Of a stretch of DNA of 64,000 nucleotides, positions 12,275-32,000 are shown piece after piece (position 1 is the stretch's first letter; the number at the start of each line of letters is the position of its first letter). Where the stretch lies: the NCBI RefSeq assembly GCF_020085105.1, contig NC_058046.1, positions 22,843,675-22,907,674 on the forward strand, in the 5' to 3' direction. Origin of the DNA: Siniperca chuatsi (taxonomy: Eukaryota; Chordata; Actinopteri; Centrarchiformes; Sinipercidae). The notes beneath the pieces are model-generated. The model did no database searches, was not told the DNA's origin, and saw only the letters and a list, made by a program, of their open reading frames with translations. The translations under genes and the position numbers were made by a program.

Positions 12275-15149
12275 GGATGATGAGGACATGAGCACTGGGG
12301 ACAGAGAAGGTTTCATCTGCGCAGTGTGTTTGGATGTGTACTTCAGCCCTTACATGTGTCACCCCTGCAACCACATCTTCTGTGAACCCTGTCTGAGGAC
12401 ACTGGCTAAGAACAGCCCCACCAATACCCCCTGCCCCCTCTGCAGAACAATCATCACACATGTCTTCTTCCAGAAGGGTGAGCTAAGCACTTACTGTACA
12501 ATTCACATGATTTGAAATACTTACCACCTCTACTTATGACTCTACTATACTCTACTTCTACTCTAGATTAGATAGTATGAGATGGATAAAAATACAGTAT
12601 AAGATATGCCATAGAATAATACATGACAGTATAATATAACAGTAAATGCATATAGACACAGGATTAATATTATAAAGAGTACAGTCTAGACCTGCTCTAT
12701 AGGAAAAGTGCAATGAGATAACTTCTGTTATGAATTGGCACTATATAAATAAAATTAAATTGAATCGAATTGATTATATCCATATTTGCAGCTATGTGTA
12801 TTCTTACGTCTGTTGGCTGTTGCACAGATGACATCTAAGCTGCAGATTGTTCAGAGGGCCCAGCTGCAGATGTCTCATAGGGAACAGAGTAGACCTTTAG
12901 TTCAGCTCTGACCAGATGAGTCACCCAGACCGAGAAGACAAAATCAAACACAATCTGAACACTTTAATTTGGTGATTTCTGATGGAAATAAGAAGTAGTA
13001 TTCCTTATGGGCATAAAATGCATTGTGGTATGACAAAATGTTTTTAGCAAGGGTGTCACCAGTGGAAAATGAAACCCTAATCATACATGTAATGTCTTTA
13101 CACAACAATGTTACACAATGTACTGTAATAATAATATTTTTGCACATATGCTGTATAATGACATACGTATTTTGTGTAACCTTGTGATCACAGCACACTG
13201 ATTACATAGGACATAGTCTGATTTAGACAAAGCTATGAATAAGTAATGAAGTTCTGTGAGCCACTTTGTCCTACTTCTAGATGTAGGTAGGAGAACATGA
13301 GCAGCAGGGACACTGCTGTGGCCATAAAAAGGCAGAGTGGCTATGGTTATGAGGACTGCAGACACACTAAGGGCTCTTGTGAGTGATTAGGCGACAAGGA
13401 TTGTAGATTAGATTCTTGTTTTGATTACCAAAGCCAAGATTACACTGAAAAAAAAACAAGGGGAAAATGACAGAGTCTGGTGATGCCGCATCTGCTGAAT
13501 GTATTGAATAAATCAAACGTAATCTATCCAGGCTATCAAGAAGTGGAGTTGTGAATAAGATGTTCACATGGGCTAGTATTAAGCTTGTCTCCTTGTTTTT
13601 CTAACAGAGCTAAACCAAACAGCAAGGACATTCTTCCCAAAGGAATACCTTTCCCGGAAACAGAACTTCCAGAAAGCAAGTTGCGCAAAGTGGCCTCTCC
13701 CAAGCTGCCGAAAACTCTTCCGTATCTTTGGAGGCAAGTTTTGAATTCCCCATACATGGAAATTCTCTCTGTCCAGGATCATTCAATCAGATTTGGCAAA
13801 ATACCAGCAGCAGTAGGACACATTTGCAACTTTAGTGCTTTTCTCTTTGTAAGTAAGATTGTGACAGTGTAACACAAGTATACCTGCTACCTATTTATCC
13901 TAAAAGTACCTCAAGGCATAAATGGTTTATTAAACACAATGCTTCAACTTTATAGCATACAATTTCTTATTATACACAGAATCCTTAGAGACTATCTTGA
14001 GGGGAAGCAGTGACGTACCATCCCCCAAAATTAGTTTAACATATGTAAAACTACTGATATTGTACCACTAATTAAAGTAATATAAGATCCAAAATTTCTC
14101 TATGAATATTAAAGACTATACCCTTATGGTTACTTTCAGCAAAATATGACTCAATGCACTATACTGCACCTGAGCTTCACAGTGTCATGGTAAGCAGTAG
14201 CACAACATGGAGACACTGTATGAAGCCATATTTTGGCAAAATATTGGTTGTTTGGAATATAACTGAGCATATGGATGGACAGTGGAAAAGTCTATAATGT
14301 TGCAGGATTGAAACATTTTGTTCAGCATTTTCCAAAATAATCAGGTTATGAGTCCTGATTTTGCCAGCAGAATCCCACCCACCAAGAAATGTTTGACTAG
14401 CCAACAACTAAACTCTAAAAGAATAAGTATTTTTAAAAAGTCACACAATTTCATATGGTATTTACTCAATTGTTCAGCAAAATTTCCTGTAAATGATATC
14501 TCTCTATTTTATTGTCTAAATGTTGTTTCTTCTCTACACTGTGTAATTCTGATGGAGAAGACTAAATCCCTTTTATTTTAATTTATTTAGTTTTTGTCTA
14601 AAACATTTTTGTCAGATTTTTAGATATTTTGGTCTAAAAAAAATCAGAATCGCCCTTAAAAAACCCAAGATGTGTATAATATGTGTGTAATCATAGAATG
14701 TAAACTTCTCTTCATATCACTGAACCCCCTAAATTCCTAGAAATATTACACACGACATAGCCTTGGCATCCTCATTAGTAGCTACATTCCTGACATTTTG
14801 ATGCTTTTTTCCACCATGAAAACTAACTGACGTGAATTCAAGTAAGGAGAAAACTGTAGATCTACTACTGTAGAAATATTTTATTTATTTATATTTTTAA
14901 TGAAAACCACCAGATGTGATGTCTCATTTGTCACCCAAACCAGGCTTCCAGAGGCAGTCCAGTCCCATTGCTAGACGCCAGTTCCCCCATGGAGGAGGCT
15001 ACCGTCTGGACGCTATGGACTTCGAGGATGACTCTCGAGGCTGGCGCTTTGACATGGACATGGTCATCATCTATATCTACTCAGTCAACTGGGTTATTGG
15101 CTTCTTCATATTCTGCTTCCTTTGCTACCTCTTCTTCCCTTCTTTTTGA
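6504..15149 (+). CDS. rnf180: RING finger protein 180, E3 ubiquitin ligase (5' end uncertain)
   Basis: Exons: about 6504-7545, 12219-12477, 13608-13733 and 14944-15149 (stop TGA 15147-15149). The phases join exactly. The large exon encodes a low-complexity middle region with a run of about 13 Glu near 7310, then a basic block ([20 protein letters not shown]) well conserved in the family. Exon two gives poly-Ser, an acidic stretch and a C3HC4 RING (CAVC, then CNHIFCEPC, then CPLC). Exons three and four give the conserved tail, including [15 protein letters not shown] and FEDDSRGW, and a C-terminal membrane segment around [21 protein letters not shown]180 (Rines) is a membrane-anchored ubiquitin ligase. 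The first exon is open from 6499; it may start at an acceptor near 6503 or at the ATG at 6544. The human protein has an N-terminal cysteine-rich module not seen here. The intron after 13733 starts with GC. Confidence 0.9.
8802..10065. mobile_element. TTAA-flanked MITE, interrupted by a second element
   Basis: The left end (AAAGGAATAGTTGGACA, then CTGAGAGTTAGATGAGAAG) and the right end (CTTCTCACCTAACTCTCAG, then TCCAACTATTCCTTT) form inverted termini of about 70 bp, each within a TTAA. No transposase is present. It is the same family as 31499-32493. Target choice (TTAA) suggests piggyBac-like mobilisation, an inference from the flanks only. Confidence 0.8.
9117..9744. mobile_element. hAT-like MITE nested in the first MITE
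   Basis: It begins CAGTGTTGCCAA and ends TTGGCAACACTG, a clear inverted terminal repeat, and sits inside the 8802-10065 element. It is non-coding. I could not find a clean 8-bp target duplication, so the superfamily is tentative. Confidence 0.7.
12236..12272 (+). repeat. (AGC)n microsatellite encoding poly-Ser in rnf180
   Basis: A run of about 12 AGC triplets lies in frame in the RING exon and gives a poly-serine tract just before an acidic EDDED stretch. It lies upstream of the RING, so length changes should be tolerated. Confidence 0.9.
12718..12775. mobile_element. Retroelement 3' tail fragment
   Basis: It reads like the common teleost retroelement end with GCACTATATAAATAAAATT followed by AATTGAATCGAATTG repeats. 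Only the terminal tens of bases are recognisable. It lies in the rnf180 intron after the RING exon. Confidence 0.5.
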
Positions 15150-15990
15150 CAGTCCGGCAACAATAATGGAGCCACATAGAAAAGGAAACGTTGAAGATAC
15201 AGAAGGATGAGGGTGAAGTAAGGAATTAAAGATGAAGCAGAGGGCAGGCACATACATATATATGTAGAGGACAGGGGAAAACTGAGCTGTAGAGTTTAAT
15301 GAGAAGACAATGAATGAATTTCAAGCAGGTGGGATGGTGTGGTGGATGGAAAACAACAGTGTGCCAGCTTGTTGTCTCTCATTAATAAATTATTGAAATG
15401 GGGAAATGGTGTAGGGGGATGTTTGGGAATCTGATGTTCTCTGTTCTCTGTCTCCAAACAGTGCACATGTAATGTGGTTTGCACAACATGTCCTGTTCCT
15501 GTATGGAGGGGAATTAATATAACATCTCCCAGAACATGACATTTCAGTACTCCCGCAGGTATTGCATATTCCCATGATAATACTGTAATGTAAATCATAG
15601 TTTAATAATAATAACTAAAGCACAATAAAAAACAAAGGAAGTAAGGACTTTTTGGGTGGATTTTCATGTTTATGCATCCTCAGAAAGCCTAATTAAATGA
15701 AAGATTTGCTCTCTGATATGGGTTGAGACCATTTGTTTGTGGTTTTATGAACCTCTATGTTCCAATTTGCCGTCATACACCATATCCTTACTACTAAAAC
15801 CTTTTTAATTGGCACTTAAATTATAATATACAGTATGTCTTGCTAGATGTTATAATTTGCTGTTTTTTTTCAGTGAGAAGGAATTTTGTGTTTTGTTTGT
15901 TCTTAAGCACCCCCTGGAGGGAATAAATGATTGGTTGTACTAAGTCACTGTATTTTATAGCAAATAAAGTTTACAGAGAAACACATACAT
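15150..15990 (+). other. rnf180: rnf180 3' UTR
   Basis: This follows the rnf180 stop codon. AATAAA signals occur at 15922-15927 and 15963-15968, and the second is a plausible polyadenylation signal. No open frame here looks coding. Confidence 0.55.
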
Positions 15991-16379
15991 ACAGGTATGT
16001 AGATGTGGCTTTAAAATGAATTTGTACTTTTTAAGTTATTTCCATTTTTGGCAATGAAATCATGTGTTACAGCCAAAAAAATTACTTTATTCCCGACACA
16101 GTTTTATACAAAATACATTAACTTATTATAAATAAATCGTCTTTGTACACTTGTAAATAGTACATCACAAATTTGTTGCTATATCATACATGTGCCATTA
16201 GTTAACGAGGAGCTAATAATTTAAACATTATTTATATACATTTGTAAAAATTAATAAATTATTTATGATATAATGAATCTGGTTGTTATTTATAAATTGT
16301 AAGTAAAAATATAATAATATGTTATTGTTATATTTCCATTAATTTCCTGTGTTTAAATATGGTATAAAGTGTATTGCTG

Positions 16380-16750
16380 TGTGTGTGTAGAGCCATCTGA
16401 GCCCTACACTAAGACGTTCGGTGAAGTGGTCTGGTGTGTTGCCAGTTGGATTGCAAGCAAAGTCTGGGGCCTTGGTGGGATGACCTCTGGCTACAAAAAC
16501 TGGCACTTGGGACATAAAGTTTCACCTTAGTGGTTGGGAAGTAGCCAGAGCTAGTGCAGACTGTACCCACAAATGTGTAGACTAAGCCTAAATATATTTA
16601 GGCTTAGTCTATGGAAAGCACAATCTCTGGTTACTCCTGGATAGAGACTCATACTTTGCCGGATGTTCCTTGATGAGAGGTGCGAGGCCCCAACGGAGGA
16701 ATTTGGGGAGGCCACGAAGAAAGACTTTCGGTTCGCAGCTCAGGAAGGCA
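16380..16750 (+). mobile_element. Decayed LINE fragment
   Basis: The stretch 16,685-16,745 translates, with breaks, to a peptide around FGEATKKDFRFA. This resembles the tail of a teleost non-LTR retrotransposon reverse-transcriptase ORF. Upstream 16,390-16,520 also reads as a short open segment (VWGLGGMTSGYKNWHLGHK) that I cannot place. There is no intact ORF. Family assignment is from memory and weak. Confidence 0.4.
16578..16611. repeat. 34-bp perfect palindrome
   Basis: TAGACTAAGCC, then an A/T core, then GGCTTAGTCTA. Every base is matched by its partner with no loop. It lies inside the decayed repeat between rnf180 and rgs7bp. Confidence 0.9.
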
Positions 16751-18000
16751 GTAGCATTTTAAATTGATTAGCTCCTGGCCAAGTTTTAATGTGTTTATTT
16801 ATTAAAGTGGTATGCACATTGGAGTAAAAGCCCTTTAGGAAGAATAAACTGGCTTGTCATTGCTATGAAACCAGGAGATGGGCCATCTCTTCTAAGAGAT
16901 CAACCATAAAATCTAACACATGATCACTGCAGAAGCTGTTACATTTAAATAGACATAAAATGACACTGTGACTCTGCACTATACGTGTGTCTCTGTGTTT
17001 GTGTCAGTGCAGCTGTGTGTGTCTGTGGGTGTATGTATAAAACACTTACGTAGGCCTAGATGGATTTTGAAAGTCTTCCTCGGAATTCAAAATTAAATAG
17101 TAACACACGTTTAGAAAGAGCAGACACCATACAGTGAAATGGACTCCTTATTTATTCAGAATATCTACGGCATACTTTCCTCTTTGTGGTTGTGAAAAGC
17201 AAGGAAGGACTATAGTCACTGCTGAAAGCTGCCAATGGATTCAGTCGCATTTACAGTAGCACACACAAAAAACCATAGGAATGTTGAATGAGTATAATTT
17301 CCTGACTGATTTTTTGTGGTGTAACCATAGACAACAAACTGGCACATTTATAGATAAATTATACATTTACTCATACATACTGTATGTATTTTCTTTCTTT
17401 GATGCCACCTTAAACCATTCGTGTGTGTGTGTGTGTGTGTGTGCATGAAAGCAACTTACTTCCAATTTGCATTATACTTTTTGTGTTTATGTATTTGTCC
17501 ACCTATCATGTTTTACATGACATGGAGGATATAAGTTTCTTGCAAGTTAGATTACCCTTGGTAAGAACAAAAATAGTTAATACATGCACAGAACAACATA
17601 AGATTTTGAAGCATCATACTGCCAGGCTTGTTCCAAAAATCTACAATAAAACCCTACCATAAACAACCAAAAATGTATTTATGTCACTGTGAACTCTAAT
17701 AAAGTAATACTACAATGTGTGTCTATAAGAATATCGTATTAATATTGCTGTAGAGATAGTGATAGAGATTTTAAAATATATAATAAAACACACTTTAAGT
17801 GCCAATAAAATGGGCCTGCATATGAATATTATAAATATGCCATAGATGTGTACAATAGGGTCCATTACAGTTTAATACTAACGTTTAAAATGACCCACAT
17901 TAAGTCTTAACTGGAATATTGAATTCATTTTATAGTACAGTACAGTTTAATAGTAGTTCTTTACAGTGTGGAGGTAAAGTGGCCAGCAGCCTTAATTTTA
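16751..18000. other. Intergenic, no gene seen
   Basis: This is AT-rich DNA between rnf180 and rgs7bp. It holds a short (GT)n at about 17420-17443 and nothing that looks like an exon. Confidence 0.6.
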
Positions 18001-18870
18001 CACGTTTCGGAACTCATATGCAGCGCGGGGCGGGGGTCTGACTTGATGGGCCCTATTAGTATTCCCGTCCTTTGGGTGCGCAGTGTTGCCAGCCACAGAG
18101 CCACGTCAGGCCTGTAGCAACTGCTCGTCTTCTACTGCCTCTCCAAGGTTAGAGATAGGCCCGCCCGACGAGCTGGAAGGTTGCAAAACATTTGAAGAAA
18201 CAGACACTGGGAGCCAAACTGAGACCGCGAGACCAGGAATTAAGTTTTTCCTGAACGTTCAGGTTTTCTCCGGCACAGAGGCGTAAAGTGTCGGCTGGCA
18301 GCGTTATTTCGGCGCTATAAGGAGGTTGTGCGGCTAAGATAAAGGTCGTTATCGCCCATCTTATTGGTGCTTAATGGAAACGCGCAATCATAAAAAATGG
18401 TTGCATTTGGAGAATATCCGTGAATGCGATTGTCTCCTTCCGACATCGGTGCGTCAGAGAAGACACCTCAGCTAGCTGGACTCCGGGTTGGGTGTGAAGT
18501 CTTCACTGTGCAGCGTGTGCTGCTGGAGTGAAGGTGACTTGCGCTCCGTCGCAGTCAAGGCAATGCGGAGAGGAGTCGCAGGCACTCATCCGGTACTTTT
18601 CCTGCGCTCTGAGGCTCGTCTGGGAAAATATTTGCTCCGTCTCCCACACTAGACGGGAAGAACGTGAGAGACTGTTAGAGCAATAACAATAATCGAGGTT
18701 CAGCCCAGCCAGTAGTTGGCGAAGGTGAATAGAGCGTAAACGGAGGAGAGAATACGGTGAACAGTAAGGTGCAGGGTGGTGAGGCAGGAAGAGAGAAAGT
18801 GGTGGAGTTTGGGGGGAAATAAGACAAAACCGTTTTGTATTAGGGGTGTTTTATTAGTGGATGTGTATGC
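18000..18870 (+). promoter_or_regulatory. rgs7bp: CpG-rich promoter and 5' leader of rgs7bp
   Basis: Base composition changes here: CpG-rich sequence with a GC-box-like GGGGCGGGG near 18027 and many CGs until the rgs7bp start codon at 18871. The surrounding tens of kilobases are AT-rich and CpG-poor. I take it as a CpG-island promoter plus 5' UTR. The transcription start was not located. Confidence 0.55.
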
Positions 18871-25720
<6,850 letters not shown>

Positions 25721-26670
25721 GGGCCCCGCCTTCATGGATAGGAGGCAGCAACAAAGACACCATTACCCACTGTCCTTCGCCACTTGTGTCTCCCACCAAT
25801 CTATTACTGCCATTTTCAAATAAATTGTCTCTTTCTCTTTTTTTTAAAGGCTGCCCATTTTATAATTTTATTTTGTAATACAAATAAGAATTGTAACTGC
25901 AATGTAATGAAAACAAAAGTCATGAACATATATTTTAAGATATTTTGCAACAAATTTTCCCTTTTTTGGTAAATGAAGTCAGTATATTTGCTTGTCCAAT
26001 GTAAAAGAGAATGAGAGGTCATATGAAATAATGTCAATGTCAATTACTTCCACGAACCTGAGTGAATGAAATGAGGATTCATGTTAAAAAAGGGAATATA
26101 ATTGTCTGTTTTTGTCAGAAATAATGTGATAACTTATTAATAGACATCCAAATATTTGAGGATGGCACTTGCAAAGGCAAAGTTATACATTTGTCTGTCT
26201 AAGCTGAGATGACAGGTTTGTGCAGAGTAAGTTTGTTGTGTATTACAGTCTCTGTTTTCTGTTTCTTGCTGTTTTTTCTTCTTAATGTACTTAATTTAGT
26301 CTTCCATAAACCAAGAACCTGTACCCAACTTTAACTTTCCAGCTTCAAAATGGAATATATGATACAATACTCAAAAAGAAAACTTCTTTGCACACAATAT
26401 CTATCTATAAATCGAGACATTAGACTTGTATATACACATACTCTTTACGCAATGCTCTCTGAATTATTTTCAAAGTTGGAGTTGGTTAGCAAAGAATCTG
26501 TTGGTTGGTATAAGCAGTAAGGGTCTCCCTCTGTCTGAGGCAGTCAGTGCAGACAGAGAGCAGGCAGCATGGGTCTTGCTTATTAATGACAGTGGTCAAT
26601 GTTTAGGGCACAGTGAAGGTACAGTAGTCAAAGCTGATATAGGTCATTTTACATTGTTAATAAAACTTTT
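25721..26670 (+). other. rgs7bp: rgs7bp 3' UTR, probable
   Basis: This follows the stop codon. AATAAA occurs at 26659-26664, and an earlier AATAAA near 25819 is also possible. There is no other coding sign. Confidence 0.45.
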
Positions 26671-27274
26671 GTTATTGAAACTAATCAACTTGTATGTCAT
26701 TTTCTTGCATGTAATACACTGAAATGTCCACTGGGTGGAGACAAACTATCAAAAAAGACAAACTTGTCTGACACATTTGGGTGTTTGGGGTCTGCTAAAA
26801 ATCAAACTGTGAGTCAAACTGAATTAATTTAATGGATTGATTGCACTGTAGGTGATCGTCAAAGGCCAATGTGTAATAATTCATATTTTATCCCAACATT
26901 TACTATACCCTCCAGTAGGGTTACAGAGACTTCATTTACTGTTTGTAGAGTAAACACTTCTATCTGGGAGGGTTAGAGAAGGACAAAGATAGATGGAGAT
27001 ACAGAAGGGGACAGAGGGAAAAGCCAGAAAATCTTTTATTAAGTCCATAACAAGCAGGTTTTGTTTATATTTACTGAGGGATGGAGAAATAGAGTGAAAA
27101 AGAGAAAGATTATACCACCAGACAGGATCACCTACTTTTGCTGCTGGAATGAAATATATTTTTAAGTTTCCTCAGCATGCAGTGATCAGTAGCTGACATG
27201 GTTTCTTTCATAAATCCTCATCAACCCCAAAATCGTAAATGTATACTATGAATTATAATTTAGACATGCAGGTT

Positions 27275-27425
27275 AGGTGAATTTAAAACTAAATTGCCTG
27301 TAGATGTGAATGTGAGCATGAATGTGTGCACTTTGACAAAATGGTGACATGCCCAATGCATGCAGGGATACACTGAAGTCCCCCACACACCGCAACAGCA
27401 TAAGCATTATAGAATGGATGGATGA
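27275..27425. mobile_element. LINE 3'-end fragment
   Basis: It has the pattern AAATTGCCTGTAGATGTGAATGTGAG followed by GCAACAGCATAAGCATTATAGAATGGATGGATGAATG, split here only for description. It is the familiar teleost LINE end with a short ATGG-type tail. No ORF remains. Confidence 0.55.
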
Positions 27426-27879
27426 ATGTATACTAATGTAGTTTTATATGTAAAACTGTTGTAAAATGTTCACAATATAGATACTGTATATTTTCGCTGT
27501 CCAATGGAAACCATGTATCTCTAAATTTGGTAATTTTGCAGAAAAAGTAAATGATTAAGGGTTCCTTATGGATTGAGAAAATTCACTTACTCCTTAAGCT
27601 AAACCACTTAAAAACCTGATATCTAAAAATGCATCATCATAAAGCTGAACCCGAGGCTATTATTCTTATTTCATGAAATGTTGCCTTTTTGGAGATACAT
27701 GATTTTCACAGGATAGTAACACACAAGAGTTGAGAAAAATGCCAGTATCACCTTACAATATAATGCAAGCATAGTAGCCTTCAAAATAGATTCACCCTCC
27801 ATCTTCCATCAGAAAGGCTTTCACAGGACTACAGATGGGTTACAAATTAAAAGGAAAACCTTAATAAATGATTGCCGAA

Positions 27880-28200
27880 ATAAATGTGGACACTTCCATA
27901 CAGATCCCAAGAGGTAACTGAATGGTTTGATGAAAATGAAAATGATGTGAGTCATATGCTATGGCCTTTGCTGTCATCGGATCTCAACTGTATTGAGCAG
28001 CTATTAGAGGTTTTGAACAAATGTGTTAGACAGCACTCCACCATCATAAAAATACCAAATGAGGGAATATGTTTTGAAAGAACGGTGTTCAACCCTCCAG
28101 TAGGGTTACAGAGACTTCAATAGTCTATGCTAAGCTGCACTGAAGCTGTTCTGGCAGCTTTTGGTGACCCAACACCTTACTAATGTTTTGTCCCCCTTTG
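27880..28200 (+). pseudogene. Tc1/mariner-like transposase C-terminal remnant
   Basis: The open segment 27884-28123 contains LLSSDLNCIEQLLEVLNKCV followed by RQHS. This resembles the terminal catalytic segment (W-P-x-x-S-P-D-L-N-P-I-E) of Tc1-family DDE transposases, with decayed residues. No upstream part of the transposase is seen, so it is a dead fragment. Confidence 0.6.
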
Positions 28201-29038
28201 CCTGAATATTCTTTCTCTCACCCAAAAAACCTATGTCAGTTTGTGTGTATCACCCCTTAATGAGCGCGAACATGTTTGCTACCTCTCGAGCATTTCTAGC
28301 ACCTTCCTCTCACCCACCAGCCTTTGTGTACAACATGTAGTAACTATATTGCCAACAATAAGCATTTTGGTGTGATAAGGAGACATTAAGTAGCCGGTGT
28401 CTTCACACAGTTTCACAGGCAGGTTCAGACACACACGCACTCATGCCATGAGAGGGCAGCGAGCCAGAGGCAGGAATAGCCTGTCAGCAGGGGTTTGTTT
28501 GGCAGGCTGAGCGCTGTCTGGTTTAGAACGCACAGGACATCTTTTGAAATAGACCATATCAGGCCAGAACACAGATTCAAACCTTATCCCGAGGGACATT
28601 TAGGAAACAATTTTCTTCAAAACCCAGACTACTATGCAGTGTACTGTGTATGCAACTGTAAGAGTATGTAACATATTAAGAAATCAACAACACACTAGAT
28701 GGGACGGCAACACTGCATATGTTCTGTCTGTGGATACCAATCTCTCTGTAATGATTACATCTATATGTAATTGTGTTTTGGGGGCATATCTGTGCTTCTC
28801 AGTATATTATACCATCAGAAAAGTACAACAATGAAAAGAAATTCAACATGGCTGGTGTTTTGTTATTTACTCATTGTCTTAATACAGTTTTACATTATAG
28901 TTTTATACATGAATAACATTGTACTTTTACAATGTGTTAAAGCAATGACACTTGATATGAGGAAATTGTTATAGAAGATTAATGTGTAAAGGAAGGTGGA
29001 GATAGAAGGTTATAAGGTCAAACCCTCCTCCCACATCC
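28201..29038. other. Convergent intergenic / c7 3' UTR region
   Basis: This is the region between the transposase remnant and the c7 stop codon at 29039. The 3' UTR of c7 should be here on the minus strand. I did not find a convincing polyadenylation signal. Nothing else is coding. Confidence 0.4.
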
Positions 29039-32000
29039 TCAGGAAGCGCACGGCAGGATACTGACAACTGACACCCTTTCTCCTTTACATCGCTGTAGTC
29101 CTGCTTCACACTCGCTCATGGTCTGAGTCGCTGCAGTCGCATCCTCACCAACACGGACACACACATTTAATCCTGGGGTCAAGCAATCTGCAGAGTCCTT
29201 ACAGCGACACTCGTTGGTTTGCTCTGAATGAATGGTGTGGAGACAAATGAGATGACTAGAAGTAGCAAATACTGTACATTATTGTGGATTGTTTGTAACC
29301 TTGAATGTCCTTACCGTCACAGGTCTCCCACATGTGACAATTGGTGCAGCCTGTTGTGCTGCGCTCTGGCCACTTGCAGGTGCTGTCTTCTGCTATCGTG
29401 TGGTTCTTCCCCATGCACTGCAGTACGTGCATTTTGCACACATTCAGAAGGATGGATTTTCTACTCACAGGAATAGTGGCGCACATCTCCAAAGACGACC
29501 TGGTGACAAACAAAAATCATCATCAAACACAGTAACCACAACAAGAAAATCACAAAAAGTCACGTGAAAAAAATCTACGTACCTGCACTCAAAAGGCATT
29601 TTGCAAACACATTTTCCTCTGGAAGACTTCTCCCACGGTTTACATTGCACCAAGGGAAAGGACTGTGGTGTAATGACTGTGGGATACATGGAAATCATTC
29701 TTATGCATTGCTAACTGACTATCATCCATGCATGCAATGATATGAATTAAAGTAAAGCAAGAGAACACATTAAAAGTAGGGTACAATATACTACAGTCAC
29801 ATCTTGTTACACAGCAGTTCCATGCCATCTATAAGACTATGTATATGAACTTTGAAGTTTACCTGGGCCGCATTTGATGTCCGCTGGGTCTGGTGAAAAA
29901 TTCAGACTGGGGTCACATATAATTGTTGCTTCTCCTAGTAGCTGTCTACCCGCTGGACAGGACAAGGTGATTGTCTCCCCTATGCCATAGGCCTCTTTTA
30001 AAGGAGAGGCTATGACATTTTCAGCAAAGGAGACAATCTGGCACCTTGAGACTGGGAGAAAAGTTGGACGTCTGTTACACTGTAATTCATTGTGTTTGTA
30101 AATGTTAAACTTTGGTTTTAGTTACTCACCTGTGCACAGTCCAGGGCGGCCAGACCAGGTTTGATCAGCAGTGCATTCTAGGGTGCTGTGACCAGTAAGA
30201 TAGTAACCTTCAGTGCAGCTGTACTCAACCCTACTACCCACAAGGTAAATGTCTTTAGGGTCCTGTAGAGCATATCGTGACAATAAAAAAAGGTCTTTAA
30301 GTTCCATTTTTCAGTTCTGACCTTTGTATAGAAATGGAAATTAAGAGATTGAAATATGAATAACAAATGTGACCCAATATCACTAAGCCAAGCTCATTTC
30401 ACTCTACAGGAGTCACATTAAATATTTAATTTCATAGCCCCTGTTGTGCAAAATACCTTTTTCAAGCTCTGAATATAAATATCGATCATCTATGGAACAC
30501 ATATACAAAAACATATCCTACATGCTGCCTGTTTTTTCATGTTGGGTCTGTAATGCGCTTTAGAGGCTACATTATTAGGTTTACCAAATGACATGTTTTC
30601 TCCATATCAAAATCTGGGTGTGTATTCTTTGGTAAATTAGGCTGATGTAGAGACAAAGTAAATTATATGAGGTGTAACACTGTACTGTGGTTCTGTGCTT
30701 CTAGGTAATATTGACCTAATACTGGAAAAAGTTGCAATTAGTGTGATTATACAAATATTAAATGTTTGCAATAATTTGTTCCACAATGTACAGTAAATTC
30801 AAGTTTGGCTTCATCTTTACCAGGACATAGCCGTTGATTAGAGCAGGCGGGGTTCCACACTTCTGACTTGCTGGCAGAGTTTTGTCAAAGCACTGAGGCT
30901 CCATGGTTCTGTAGAAAAATAGTTAAAAATAGGATGTTCTATAACTGCATATTGATGAAAATCACCTAGAAACTTTCTCTTATTGAAAATTCAAAGCAAT
31001 GACAACGACTAGTGGTGCTGCAAAAATGTTACAAAATTCATACTAATAAAACTTCAACTTCGCTCTGACTTTAAGTATTGCAGGTCTTGGTCTTCACAGT
31101 CAGATGTCTCAGTGGGTTCTCCGATACAGTGCTGTCCCCCATTCTGAGGAGTGGGATTGGAGCAGGAACGACTTCTTGAACTTCGGCCCCCAGAGCACGA
31201 TGACCACGCAGACCAGCAAGCCCAACTGCCATGGATCACTCCTTAATGAGCAGAAACAGAAAGGAAGAAAGAGGGAGAAAGTGAGGAACATATTACAGTC
31301 CATGTGATATCATCAAACAGAAAGTGACTCACTTACTGTACTTAGGTACTGTATTCAGCCTGTTAAAAGCAAAAAAATTACCTTTATTAAAGCATACACC
31401 CACCACCCAGACAAGTGACTTTAGGAAACTTAATTAAGACTATTCATTATATAGGCCTACTTAGACATGGCTAATGTCTACTACCAGTTTTAGTTAATTT
31501 AAAGGAATAGTTTGACATTTTAGGAAATAGACATTCGCTTTCATACTGAGAGTTAGAAGAGAAGATCAATACCAGTCTCATTTGTGTCTGTTCAATATAA
31601 CGCCATAGCCAGCAGTCAGTCAGCTAAACTGTGTCAACAACACTGTGACTGCTGTGGAAGCTTTCAGGTTTCTGGGATCCACTATCTCCTATGACCTGAT
31701 GTGGGCGCCCAACATCGACGACATCATCAAAAAGGCCCAGCAGAGGATGTACTTCCTGTGGTAGGCGCTACAGAGCGCTGTTTGCCAAAACAACCAGACA
31801 CAAGAACAGTTTCTACCCAAGGCCATCACTCTGATGAACCGTTAACACCAGTCACATAGTGTCAGGAGCAATTCCTGTGCAATAACCCTGTGACAAAAAC
31901 ATCCACAGTACCTGTAAATTTATCTCATTGTTTATGTAAATATTATCACTTTTTAAATCTACACACGCTGTGCATTTTGTATATATTGTCATATCCACCT

